From Limnoperna fortunei (Eukaryota; Mollusca; Bivalvia; Mytilida; Modiolidae), in NCBI GenBank assembly GCA_944474755.1, contig OX104119.1, forward strand, positions 2,095,075-2,159,074: DNA of 64,000 nucleotides, read 5' to 3'. The position numbers were made by a program, and so were the translations under genes. The notes below the pieces were generated by a model, which saw nothing but the letters and a program-made list of their open reading frames with translations, was not told the origin of the DNA and made no database searches. The stretch's first letter is position 1, and each line of letters opens with the position of its first letter. Below are positions 46,401 through 53,554 of the stretch, one piece after another.

Positions 46401-49034
46401 CTATACATGTCATAGTACCGAGTGGTTTAATGAAATATTCTGGAAAGATTATATAAGTTGTTCTTTGTCATCTAGATAAAGAATATGTTACTCATATAGA
46501 CAGTGTGAGCATAAAAAATTCAACTGAATTAATGTTAACAGTAAAACATTACAATCGAATGACTGAATGAATGTTTGCTGAACGTCCAGCGAACATTTTT
46601 TAAGTTATATTCAGGAGGAGACCAAGTTAACATAAATCAGTCAACAAGGAAAGTGATGGACCAGCGATGGCAAAATTTAAACTGCCAGTAGAAAGTATGG
46701 ATGATTGGAAAGAGATGATGAAGCAGTTACAGTGGGTCTATTTTTGTCTAAATTTACAAAAAGGATATACCGTGCAAAGGGCTTTTCTTTCTCCAAATAT
46801 GTTAACCACTACAGTCTTTGGTCAGATTTCTAAATTATGACTTGAGAAGCCAAAAAGAGAGGAGGCTTCCCTTATAACATACACAGAGACGTGCTAGGCA
46901 CCTCTTTAGGTCGACCACTCTCCCGGTATGCTCCCAGAATTGCAATCAACATGCAAAAGCATGGCACTCCCCAACATGTTACTCTTTACGATTCTTGGTC
47001 AGATTTCTATAATATGATCTGACAACCTTCAAAGAGAGGGATTCACCGATAAGCTTCTTTGGAGGTTCTGGACGGGCTCTGTGTGTCGAGCACTGAAAAC
47101 CCTATCGGTATGCTCCCAGAATTACAGCCAACATGCATTAACAAATGGTCCTGTAAATAAACTTTGACTAAGGAGTTGAAAACACATTTACTTATTTTGA
47201 TGAGCCGAGCTGTAGCATGGACATGGTATTTATTATTCACTAGAATTTTAAATTTAAAGCTGTATTAAAAAAGCACCCTAATACAGACTTAGTAATTGAA
47301 AATAAATTTCTTAGAATTATTAATAATCTGCTGTTTTTAAAGCTCATTATGAATGACACAGTTTTAGAATTATAAAGGGTGATTATGCGCTTACTTAGGG
47401 ACCCTTCGCTGTTCTCGTCCCTGTCCTAAGGACAGGAAAAAGTCGTCATGCTGAATTTTATTACTGACAGTAAAACTTCGGTAGCTTGAACTCGGATGGC
47501 TCGAACACCACCGATTTCTCGAACTATCTTTAAAGTCCCGACATGTATTTCTATATATGTTTGTACAAAAAACCACGGTTTTTCGAACACCGATTTCTCG
47601 AAAACTCGAACTCGTTTATAGGTCCCTCTGATAGTAAACTCATGTAAGTCACTATCAATAACTCAAACATAATAATTATGTCATGACTGATGATTAGTTT
47701 GAACAAGCAAATAGACATTAATTGTTTCTTTAATAGAAAATATGAAATGTACCAAACGGATTATCAAATCAACGAAAATATTCCAATTAAAAATCATTTA
47801 CGACTTTTGTTGACAACTATGGTTAAATTGATATTAAAATCCAAATATTAATGTATGTGGTTATATTTCTTCCTGTGGTAGGACAAGTTTGAAAATATCA
47901 TTTTTAATCCAAGACTTATCCATACCTTGCACAATAAGATGAGAATGTCGAACACAGTGTTTTATCTCGACAGTGTATTCTCCTTTATCATCAAGTCTTG
48001 CATTGTGTACGACAAGTCTGTGAAGATTTCCATGTCTCTCCATTTTATATTTGTCAAAAGTGCTCACTTCAGTGCCATCTTTAAACCAATGGGCTGTTTG
48101 ATTTTCCTCAAGTACTTCACATTCAATGTTAACAGATTCGCCTTCAACACATGTCATATTACCCAATGATTTAATGAAGTATTCTGTAAAGAATATATGA
48201 GAAGTCCTTTGAAAGCTAAATAAATAATATTTTGCTTATTTTTGCAGTGTCAGCATAAACATATTTTCTTTAAAATTGATGTTGAAAGTATTAAATGATT
48301 TATTGAATGTTTGCTGAACGTCAAGCGAGCAATCGGAGAACAAGTAAACAAACAATGAATCAACGAGAACAGCATTGCACTAGCGGTAACAATTATCATT
48401 ATTATCTAGAAGGTGGTTTTCTATCCAACATATAGTAAGCCAGGGCTGTAATTTGAAAGCCGTGTAAAAATCTATATCAATTTCAATTAATGTGCTATAA
48501 TAAAACAAATGTGTTTGTGTAATGAACAATAATGACAATTGTCATTAAGGATGGCTTAATCTAATCTCACATTTACCAAGAATATGCAACAAGTGATGTT
48601 CATTATTTGTAATCCCTCACAAGTGATTAAAATGTTTTTGTATACGCAAGAACACATTATACTGTACCAAGCCATCCACTTCAAAACACACTGCTATGTA
48701 CATTTCATAGAACAAATTTTAATTATACGGATACTGCTCACAGAATGATTGAGCTCTGAGGTAGAAGTTTATTTACCTTTCACATCAAGAGATGCTGTTC
48801 TTACTCTGTTGTTTATACTGACTGTATAATTTGCTTTATCATTTTGATCACAATTCTTAATGGATAGTCTGTGCATTTTTCCTGCTTGTAAAATTTCATA
48901 TTTTCCATCATTTTCTAACTCTATTCCATTTTTTTTCCAGCAAGCAGGTAAACTGTCTTCTACAACCTCACATGTGAATTCTGCCGTTTCCCCCTCAATA
49001 CATTTAACACTTTGAAGGTTTTTGGTGAAGTATT
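18207..49034 (-). CDS. Multi-Ig Roc-COR GTPase gene (overall span of eleven exons)
   Basis: Minus-strand gene built from seven Ig exons (G to A, 49034 to 41132), three Roc exons (38875-39120, 21988-22548, 20076-20206) and a COR exon (18207-19451). All junctions have GT/AG sites and matching phases: phase 1 throughout the Ig and early Roc exons, and phase 0 between the last Roc exon and COR. Exon lengths sum to 3,989 bases, giving 1,328 codons plus stop after the first partial codon, which supports the model. The predicted protein is an intracellular Ig array followed by a ROCO-type GTPase, without visible kinase, death domain or leucine-rich repeats. ROCO proteins act as dimeric G proteins and scaffolds. 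The true 5' end and promoter are not seen; an eighth Ig exon at 51.5 kb may or may not belong. Confidence 0.8.
20076..20206 (-). CDS. Roc GTPase exon with G4 motif
   Basis: 131-bp exon between acceptor TTTTTTAG|AGTACG and donor AACAAT|GTAAGT. It joins the preceding exon in phase 1 (GGA G + AG gives GlyGlu) and leaves in phase 0. It encodes EYVDFWLDTIHSCG ... PPAIIVCTRIDECRNN. The hydrophobic strand IIVCTRID corresponds to G4, where Roc domains usually have TKxD or THxD; here it is TRID. The EYVDFWxDxIH helix start is typical of bivalve ROCO proteins. Confidence 0.85.
20840..21970 (-). other. Intron sequence, nothing recognised
   Basis: Intron between the G3 and G4 exons. AT-rich, with no coding or repeat feature that I can name. 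Confidence 0.4.
21988..22548 (-). CDS. Roc GTPase exon with Lys-rich insert and G3 motif
   Basis: 561-bp phase 1-1 exon; acceptor ATTTTTGCAG|TATCAG, donor ATTGGAG|GTTTGT. The N-terminal part of about 110 residues (SDKKKELLSRIKIASHTS ... KRKQKPASIKNIREKI ... FKRKNYSKPKLNKTINR) is Lys/Ser-rich and probably disordered or helical. It is an insert between switch I and switch II, not part of the minimal Roc fold. Then follow LDDFLNGIEQVEVPDDKFVE, the G3/switch II strand ILDFAGEKEYYATHPIFL (DxxG as DFAG) and the next strand ALYLLVANITKD. It joins the G1 exon (DE + V) and the G4 exon (KIG + EYV) in frame. Confidence 0.85.
23790..23935 (-). repeat. tRNA-derived SINE fragment
   Basis: The minus strand reads AGGGGCCGAGTGATTAAAGTAGTAGGTCATC, then GATGCGGGGAGGTGTGCTCCACTCC. 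This aligns to the head and middle of the 58.6-kb SINE (GGCCGAGTGGTTTAAATAG ... GTGTACTCGACTCC) but is more diverged. Confidence 0.65.
25330..26110 (+). repeat. Second array of the ~300-bp AGGTCA-rich repeat
   Basis: Three diverged units with GTGACCTTGACCTT, TTTTCAAGGTCA and GATAACTC..ATAA blocks, at about 25349, 25600 and 25790. Same family as 4.7-6.95 kb, same orientation. Confidence 0.75.
26130..26420 (+). other. Short charged open frame, not assigned
   Basis: From 26200 the plus strand encodes about 71 residues, MQCASKIKSERHVVCERN ... EFEEAKKFRELVSKQLIM, rich in Lys and Glu and possibly helical. No family recognised, no flanking splice evidence. It could be a remnant of a mobile-element ORF or a chance frame. 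Confidence 0.15.
27513..28131. mobile_element. TTAA-flanked non-autonomous DNA element (piggyBac-like MITE)
   Basis: The ends are inverted: AGGGATGCAGGACAC at 27513 and GTGTCCTGCATCCCC ending at 28131. Each end abuts a TTAA (27509-27512 and 28132-28135), as expected for a target-site duplication of a piggyBac-superfamily insertion. The 619-bp interior is AT-rich and non-coding. The superfamily call rests only on the TTAA duplication and the terminal repeats. Confidence 0.8.
28580..30300 (+). mobile_element. Penelope-like retroelement with N-terminal GIY-YIG (Naiad-like), degenerate
   Basis: Order on the plus strand: a C-x2-C finger (CTTCNIL, about 28596) and a GIY-YIG-type block, NIVYALECNLCGLIYVEETK then GRLNKRI (28700-28790). 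A connector follows (IDAINIGNIL, then SKIPPYFKNKSI in another frame), then the reverse transcriptase: FYWIPKLHK (29010), SSKCTTK, the IPHTQLKTRLK-like block, VRYIDDVLSLNN (catalytic YIDD, about 29590) and ASYLDILLEID (29710). It ends at about 30060 and is followed by a 3' tail with TATATCCGGATT. Many frameshifts and stops make it inactive. GIY-YIG before RT is the permuted order described for Naiad Penelope-like elements; canonical Penelope has it after the RT. Confidence 0.82.
30108..30300 (+). repeat. Penelope-like element 3' tail, copy 1
   Basis: Contains ACTCGTCCGGAGCACCTGAG, GGGTTACTCTCTTTCTGTGT, TTTGTCTATATCCGGATT and TTGTTCAGTCGATTTTCTTTG. It recurs behind the RT of the inverted copy at 50.14-50.38 kb, and alone at 34.79 and 60.08 kb. 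Confidence 0.85.
30429..30930 (+). pseudogene. SGNH-hydrolase-like ORF of a Ngaro/DIRS-type retroelement
   Basis: The intact part is 133 codons from 30429. It shows KMGHSLFKRL (block I, catalytic-Ser-type GHS), LQIGSNDLS (block III, GxND) and, beyond a stop at 30830 and in another frame, DGVHLNNEFG at about 30912 (block V, catalytic Asp/His). The spacing fits the SGNH/GDSL esterase fold. Some Ngaro-type retroelements carry such a hydrolase of unknown role, and its place just upstream of the gag-like, RT and recombinase pieces suggests it belongs to the same element. The break before block V inactivates it. Confidence 0.7.
31386..32150 (+). pseudogene. Gag-like ORF with zinc-knuckle cysteines
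   Basis: The first part (31403-31765) includes DDDILIPATSSPSSLSTLIS and LQNKIWQDKYIDLALLFP. After frame changes, 31940-32060 reads CWNFNKDGHDRTNPC, then HKCAHCRGNHSMSKCF, a cysteine/histidine cluster like the nucleic-acid-binding knuckle of retroelement Gag. The reading frame is broken at least twice. Confidence 0.65.
32370..33650 (+). pseudogene. Reverse transcriptase-RNase H of the Ngaro-like element
   Basis: The RT region shows ATVDDAVTLF, TDIDSAYHIVPVHANDHELL (first catalytic Asp), CASSGAIFEKFS, and VVHILDEFFIL at about 32775. The last normally reads ILDDFF, so the second catalytic Asp is Glu here. Then follow LGIPIKHEKTEHASKCVLF and TDKIEKIHNKLASIKLKKN. The RNase H part begins with KLHLFTDD (33268) and continues through THWFYGEWSAEI and SDNQ-like residues to about 33500. 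Several stops and frameshifts; not functional. Confidence 0.8.
33700..34400 (+). pseudogene. Tyrosine recombinase fragment of the Ngaro-like element
   Basis: The 33860-34132 frame encodes DLRKPITLEILKHLVAALPC, then MFLKASHAFLRIGEITVRS. The last segment matches the phage-integrase-like Box I with its catalytic Arg (FLRxGE). It continues in other frames as LEDVTLLKDKNQQQF and beyond. Box II His-x-x-Arg and the catalytic Tyr cannot be placed with confidence. Confidence 0.7.
34793..34925 (+). repeat. Solo Penelope-like 3' tail, copy 2
   Basis: GGTTACTCTCTTTCTGTGTT, TTTGTCTATATCCGGATTTG and TTGTTCGGTCGGTTTTCTTT are present without RT sequence upstream. It looks like a severely 5'-truncated insertion. 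Confidence 0.75.
36950..37565. repeat. Diverged dispersed-repeat remnants
   Basis: Two blocks with GTCAAGGTC(A/T)GG, CTACTCATCGT-like and GTTACGGT-like phrases resemble a known type of bivalve dispersed repeat, but the match is recalled and weak. No open frame has a domain. Confidence 0.3.
38230..38720 (+). repeat. Two-unit tandem repeat, ~300-bp period
   Basis: A block reading TGTCAGATCTCAATCATGACCAGAGCAATTTTAATGAAAATTGGTATAC at 38273 recurs almost unchanged at 38567. A second block (GATTTCGACGAAATTTAGTA at 38438) recurs at 38712. Each unit also has AAAATGGC(C/G)GC-type phrases. Confidence 0.75.
38875..39120 (-). CDS. Roc GTPase exon with P-loop (G1) and G2
   Basis: 246-bp phase 1-1 exon, acceptor TTTAAAATAG|AAATGCC, donor GATGAAG|GTAATT. 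It encodes MPTAIKHLSKEDRELYMDII, then YYIRIVIIGEHGVGKTCLVK. GEHGVGKT is a complete Walker A (GxxxxGKT). It is followed by LLKQSTTGVQSTDGID, where STDGI is the switch I/G2 Thr region typical of ROCO paralogues. The first codon completes G+AA from the Ig A exon to give Glu. An ATG two bases into the exon could serve as an alternative start, making an Ig-less form. Confidence 0.88.
39650..40560 (-). pseudogene. Tc1-like transposase relic
   Basis: On the minus strand, pieces read RVAVQTVNRRLNNARFRACR (DNA-binding half), PLLTHRHSQARLEWARYH, GPCTFGDNEALLATR and, near the C-terminus, MNPIEHLWDII-like residues (39790-39830). This is the Tc1/mariner layout, with the SPDxNPIEHxWD signature. Stops and frameshifts throughout. 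It lies in the intron between the last Ig exon and the G1 exon. Terminal inverted repeats were not found. Confidence 0.8.
41132..41389 (-). CDS. Ig exon A (last Ig domain before Roc)
   Basis: 258-bp phase 1-1 exon; acceptor TCTTTTCAG|AATATT, donor GTGCAAG|GTATGG. It encodes one I-set-type domain of 86 residues: EYFIKPLGTMTC, VQFECEVLDDNQTAHWFKDG (B-strand Cys and C-strand Trp), then NLHRLVVNNTRLDDKGEYSV. The DxGxY motif is present, but the Cys normally two residues after Tyr is absent. In the middle it differs from its neighbours (TSDKYKVKIHG). It splices in frame to the P-loop exon. Confidence 0.88.
41640..41900 (-). repeat. Dispersed repeat inside Ig introns (first of several copies)
   Basis: Contains AGCAGCTAC, CTACAAAAAG, ATTATAACC..GAACC and GTCGCTCACTGAAAACTCG..GGTATGC blocks. 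Equivalent copies sit in the same position in the other cassettes, at about 42800-43090, 44340-44630, 45530-45830 and 46720-47170. They match, inverted, the (AATC)n-tailed element at 5.07 kb. The element was therefore inserted before the cassettes multiplied. Confidence 0.75.
42261..42518 (-). CDS. Ig exon B
   Basis: 258 bp, phase 1-1, same splice contexts as its neighbours. The domain reads EYFIKPLSTMTCIEGESVQF, then DGTEVNTSEKYNVEKHGNLH. The NTSEKYNVEK signature groups it with exons D and E. It ends LIVEG where the other copies have LIVQG. Confidence 0.88.
43784..44041 (-). CDS. Ig exon C
   Basis: 258 bp, phase 1-1; acceptor CCTTTTTAG|AATATT. It carries DPVTCIEGETVQFECEVLDY and STSDKYKMERHVNLHRLVVH, the KYKMERH subtype shared with exon F. 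Confidence 0.87.
44992..45249 (-). CDS. Ig exon D
   Basis: 258 bp, phase 1-1. It carries GTKTCIEGESVQFECEVLDD and NTSEKYNVEKDGNLHRLVVN, nearly identical to B and E, which points to recent duplication or conversion. Confidence 0.88.
46182..46439 (-). CDS. Ig exon E
   Basis: 258 bp, phase 1-1; acceptor ATCTTTCCAG|AATATT. It carries MTCIEGDSVQFECKVLDD and NTSEKYNVEKHGNLHRLVVN. Confidence 0.88.
47470..47632. repeat. Short repeat with repeated TCGAAC motifs
   Basis: ACTTCGGTAGCTTGAACTCG, GGCTCGAACACCACCGATTT, then CTCGAACT and, after about 60 bases, TTTTTCGAACACCGATTTCTCGAA..CTCGAACTCG. It looks like a small dispersed element inserted in the E-F intron and accounts for part of that intron's extra length. 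Confidence 0.5.
47926..48183 (-). CDS. Ig exon F
   Basis: 258 bp, phase 1-1. It carries GNMTCVEGESVNIECEVLEE and STFDKYKMERHGNLHRLVVH, the same subtype as C and the most diverged of the recent six (EIKHCVRHSHLIVQ near its end). Confidence 0.87.
48777..49034 (-). CDS. Ig exon G, diverged
   Basis: 258 bp, phase 1-1; acceptor TTATTTACAG|AATACT, donor GTGAAAG|GTAAAT. Translation by eye gives EYFTKNLQSVKCIEGETAEF, TCEVVEDSLPACWKKNGIEL and then NDKANYTVSINNRVRTASLD. It has the same fold and length as A-F but is clearly older: DKGEY is replaced by DKANY, again without the F-strand Cys. It lacks an internal ATG near its start. Confidence 0.83.
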
Positions 49035-49039
49035 CTGTA

Positions 49040-50040
49040 AATAATGTTTATTAAGCAAAAAAATCGATCTACATTCCATGATGTATGCTGTCAATGATAA
49101 TAAAGTCTCCCAGAAATTGTTTTTGCTCATAACGAGTGAAATAAATGTAAAGTTGTTTTGCATTTTACAATGGCCATATAAATAAAGTTTGACTGCGAGA
49201 GGAAAAAATAGTTCTACTAAACTTGAAAGACAGTTGAAATTTTTTTCTCAGTTTTGTAATATTTAATTTCAAAGACTTTCACATTCTGCAATATAAAGAG
49301 GCAAGAGAAGTACCGATTGTACTGTCGTCTGCCACGAGTAATATAGGAACAATCTGCTTAATTTAGCATTAATTTTATCATTTATATACGTATAGATATA
49401 CAACCAACTCTACTATTCTGCTCATTCGTTTAAGTTAAAAACAATAAGCCAAGTTATGTGCTCCACTACTGGAGGCATTGTATATGTATTGAAAACTTTC
49501 TAAGTCTAATCAGCCACTCAGGCCTGTGCTTGAAGATACAATATACAATACCTACTAGACTGCTAAGGACACTCTAGGGAGATATAAACTTGATACATGA
49601 TCCCTCTATTTACAGAAACTATTTAGCTGTATCTTGATAGATAAAAACTACTTACTCCATAACTGAACCTTGTAAAGTACTGTAAATTCTACTACAGATT
49701 TGAGTATGTAGAGATTACAGTCTATCTGATTGCAGTCCTAAAAAAGGCAGAGACAAACTACAATAGTCTGATATCGACCACCGCGCCTTGTGTAGGGAGA
49801 TACGAACTAAATGTCTACTTAATGCTAAGCCGTGTTTAGGGACATCCTATATCCTACAATTTTAAAAGTTTATATGACTACCAAACCTTTTGTAGACAGA
49901 CATAAGCGATATAGTTTGTGTTAAGATAAACAATACAGACTACTTGACTCAGTCTTCTTGATTATTGAGCCTTATGTAGACAGATCCCCAAATTCTACTT
50001 GATTTCTCAGACATGTTTAAGTTAAGAGAAAAGTCTAGAT
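49040..50040 (-). other. Intron sequence, nothing recognised
   Basis: AT-rich. From about 49560 to 50030 there are loosely repeated phrases of the type CTACTTGA..CTC..CCTTGTGTAGAGAGAT, at roughly 55-60 base intervals, probably an old tandem array. Confidence 0.4.
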
Positions 50041-50139
50041 TACATCATTTTGTGCAGACAGAAGTAGAGCTCTTGAATACAGAGCTCTTCTGTACTTCTG
50101 AGCCCTGTGTATAAAGAAAAATAAATTGCAAGGTATCTT

Positions 50140-51370
50140 TGACTACTATCCTTAGCATTTTGGGTGTAGAGAAAGTAGCAAAGAAAACCGACCGAACAAC
50201 AAGAGCCAAACTCCAAGGGACAGTTACAAATCCGGATATAGACAAATACAACACAACAACCAAAATCATAAAACACAGAAAGAGAGTAACCCGAACCCAA
50301 TAAAAACCACGGGTGCACTCAGATGCTCCGGACGAGTAAGCAGTGTCTGCTTCTAATTAGACATCCGTCTAGTTTCTAATTGTCTAGTCTAGGAAAAAGT
50401 CAAATATAATAAAAGGAAACACAACCGATGACTCAGCGAAGAAAATTTCAGATAGTATTTGAGACAGTGATTTCCCATAATGATCAATTAGGTCGTGGTG
50501 CGGACCATAGAACTTCTGGAGAGATAACATCAACCTAGGTACAACAAACATTTGTTTAAGTAGTTTGACAGTCAACAGCAGTGATTGGTCTAGAAAATTG
50601 GAATAACGATTGCAGGATCAAGAATAACGTATAAGTTGTGAAATGTACACACCATACGCTGGAGCTGCTGGAATGTTGCTGTCGATGAACGCGAAGTTGA
50701 CAATTGGAAAGTTGAAATCATCACGCTTGTCGTAGAGCCTAGTTTGTAGTTTCCTGAGTCTATTTCTAGAAGTATGTCTAAGTAAGAGGCTGACCTTAGT
50801 GTATTGGTGGTGTCTTTAATTTCAAGCTCGCAAGGGTAAATTGAATATAAATAGTCACCAAATTTAGCATTGTTGAGGCACAAAACATCATCAATATAGC
50901 GGAATGTGAAATTAAATGTCTGGGCCAGAGTCTTTTCTTTCTTCTTCAGAAGGCCTTCTAGGAACTTAGTCTCATAGGAGTACAAAAACAGGTCGGCGAG
51001 GAGCACAAATAGTACACATTGGAATACCAAGTCTGTTGAAAAACATGTCTTTCAAATATGACGGATATGTTGTCAATCAGAAAATCTAACATGTGACAGA
51101 TTTGGTCTTCAGTATATTTAGTATTAGATTTGGAGTCATTGATGACGAAATTAGATCTGTCATGACTATTTACCAGGTATTTATATCGTCTCTTTTTGTT
51201 TTTCTTGAAAAAGCAGCATTTTATAAGACCTTTAAGCCTTGTTTTAAGCTGCGTATGAGGGATGGACGTATTGAGTGTCGAAAAACGAAATGTTTGAATG
51301 CTGTTACAATGGGAAAGAGATCCAGACCTCAAGAGGTCTATCATGTCTTTTGAATTTTTTATATCCACAT
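50140..51370 (-). mobile_element. Second Penelope-like element, 5'-truncated, minus strand
   Basis: The minus strand reads LLRSGSLSHCNSIQTFRFST, IPHTQLKTRLKGLIKCCFF, SKSNTKYTEDQICHMLDFLI (51368-51000), LLADLFLYSYETKFLEGLL, FRYIDDVLCLNN (catalytic YIDD, about 50880), ASYLDILLEID, and then VVPRLMLSLQKFYGPHHDLI (50520). A 3' tail runs from 50380 to 50140. It is the same family as the 28.6-kb element, with fewer frame breaks in the RT. It lacks the N-terminal part, as expected for truncated target-primed insertion, and lies in the intron between Ig exons H and G, in the orientation of the gene. Confidence 0.85.
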
Positions 51371-51490
51371 TTCATGTATTCCACTTCTGGAGCAGAAAGT
51401 GTCACTGTAAGACTAACTAAAAGTTTACTTGAATACTGATGCCCAACATTATAATTCCATACAATTTTGAAATATTTAAAAAAAGTTAAC

Positions 51491-51748
51491 ATTCTACATC
51501 CAACAATGCCCGTCTTTCTATGTCCTTCACCCTGACAGCGTAAACACCTTTATCAGACAGACAAGTGTTAATGATCTTAAGACTGTGAATTTTACCAGAC
51601 GATCCTGGTATAAACCTCTCAGATCTTACAATATCCAACCCTTCTTGCAACCACAGTGAGCACATCACATACTCCTTTGTCCATATCTCAAAGTGAGCAT
51701 CACAGCCTTCAGTGACAGTGACATCACATAGATCTTTGGTCAAACAAT
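51491..51748 (-). CDS. Ig-like exon H, possibly non-functional
   Basis: Acceptor TTCTATCCAG|ATTGTT. The frame reads DCLTKDLCDVTVTEGCDAHF, YVMCSLWLQEGLDIVRSERF, then NTCLSDKGVYAVRVKDIERR, with the SDKGVY motif of an Ig fold. A donor-like GT exactly 258 bases downstream (GAAT|GTTAAC) would give the same exon length and phase as the others. However, its last base T joined to the AA of exon G makes TAA. So the exon is either skipped, joined to an unseen exon, spliced differently, or dead. Confidence 0.6.
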
Positions 51749-52529
51749 CTGGATAGAACAAAAAGTTATTCTAAAAATTGATCCCTACAAACGCACCATA
51801 AATAATGTAAATACATGTAAATGAAATTGAAACATAATTCAGGCCCTGGTTGGCTTGTATTGCGAGTTGATATTTGATAACATATTTTTCAATTTCAATA
51901 AAACAGGTTGCATGGAAAGTAAGATTTTTCCCAAACACGTGCTTTGCTGTCTAAACATACTATAAACTTCCTACAAATAAAACCATGGGCTATTTATGGC
52001 GACATTCGCAAATGAAACTTTTACCAATCATACAGAAACAGTATACCACTTAATTACTTATCAATATATCAACAGTCATTTAATGGTCGATTAAATTATG
52101 TAATTCTTTCGACGTAAAGATTAGACAAATTCCTAAATTAACTTCCTTCAAATTAAGATAACAACATTTATATTTCAACAACAAAAACTATATTTTGCTC
52201 AGATTGATAGATTTTATCATGCGAAACATGCGATTGTGCAATAACTGTAGTGGACTTAATTACTTACATTGTCAAACATTTCATTCTCAAAGAACTCTTA
52301 TGTACAATGAAATTAACAGGATTACTATTGAAGATACGCCAATAAATGTTAAATTGTTACTAAAGTGAAGCTTAGCACCTTATGAAAACTGTTCTTATCC
52401 GTTAAGGAATTTAATGCTGAACGGTTTGCGTTTGGAAACAACCGTATTTTTTATAATTTTGTCCTATGTACTTTTATTTAAATGAAAATGTACATGATGG
52501 TAAAATTCATTAATTTCTTTTTCTGTATT

Positions 52530-52930
52530 TCTTCTGATTATTTTTAGAGCTTTTTTGTAGTGCGCGTTGATATTTTGCATGCGTTACGGTCATGGAAACG
52601 TGATCTCGGTCATGTATGTCGCAAACTTTGTCGTCATCTCCTCAAACACAGGAAAGCTTGTGTGTGCTTCTTCTCTGACACCGTCATAGATGTCGCTTTG
52701 GAGTTTTTTTTCCAAAGTCTTCAGTCTTGCTGTGCACACCGTTCACATGTCGTTGATAAAATTTCACGACAACTTATGGGAGTTATCGCCCCATATATTC
52801 TGTTTATAAGAGACATTCTAACATATATCAAGAAATAGAAGAGATAAGACATGAGGTCTTCATCATAAACCCTCATGCTTTGTGTCCTTGAAAATGGTTA
52901 TGTTAATTTAATTTCTTCACGTACAAAGGC
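52530..52930 (-). repeat. Inverted copy of the ~300-bp AGGTCA-rich repeat
   Basis: On the minus strand this reads AAGCATGAGGGTTTATGATGAAGACCTCATGT, GGGGCGATAACTCCCATAAG, TCGTGAAATTTTATC..CGACATGTGA and GACTTTGGAAAA..CGACATCTATGACGGTGTC. It corresponds to 6160-6450. The plus-strand frame of 92 codons at 52560 is spurious. Confidence 0.75.
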
Positions 52931-53554
52931 AACCACATCTTGGATTGCCAATCAAATAAACAAACAACCATTTAAGAATACCATCAAATGAACATTCAAA
53001 TACAAAATAGTTTCAATAAGCTTTGCAGCGGAAGAAAATAAGGCATTTAATAATTATTCTGACTTCTCTGTAAAACTAAGTACGTAGTGGTGGAATTTTT
53101 TTTATTTTTCCCAAAAGGTCCTAAGTTCAACTCAGTCCGGTTAGGGCAGTCGTCTTGAATATATAGACAGACGTCTAAATATTGTGACAACCATATAATA
53201 TATCTATCCAGCGGATCTCCGAGGCATCAAAAATACAGGGTTAATATCAAATATTTATGTACGGCTACACATTAAGCCCAACACTGATAGAATGATATTT
53301 TAATACTGTCAAATTTTAGCATACCCTCAGCGGGATTCGAACTCAGCGTTGTGTATATATTTTTTGGAAATAATATAATATCTTTGGAATTATTAAGTCG
53401 ATTAGTTGGACATGTTGGTCGGCAATAATAGGTCTCTGTTTTAAGTCTGTTGGCGCATTCATAGTTATATACTCACGATTGTGTTCATTAACTTGGGTTA
53501 ACCGTAAAAATTACTTGTTCGTGATTCGAAATTCGTTAGATAATCTGTTTCCTT

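Noticed and set aside
41088..48169. Series of ~60-100-residue plus-strand frames (SFIIQDCLIHT...)
   Set aside because: Antisense shadows of the duplicated Ig exons; they repeat only because the exons do.
52560..52838. 92-residue plus-strand Cys-rich frame
   Set aside because: Antisense of a dispersed-repeat copy that matches 6.16-6.5 kb.
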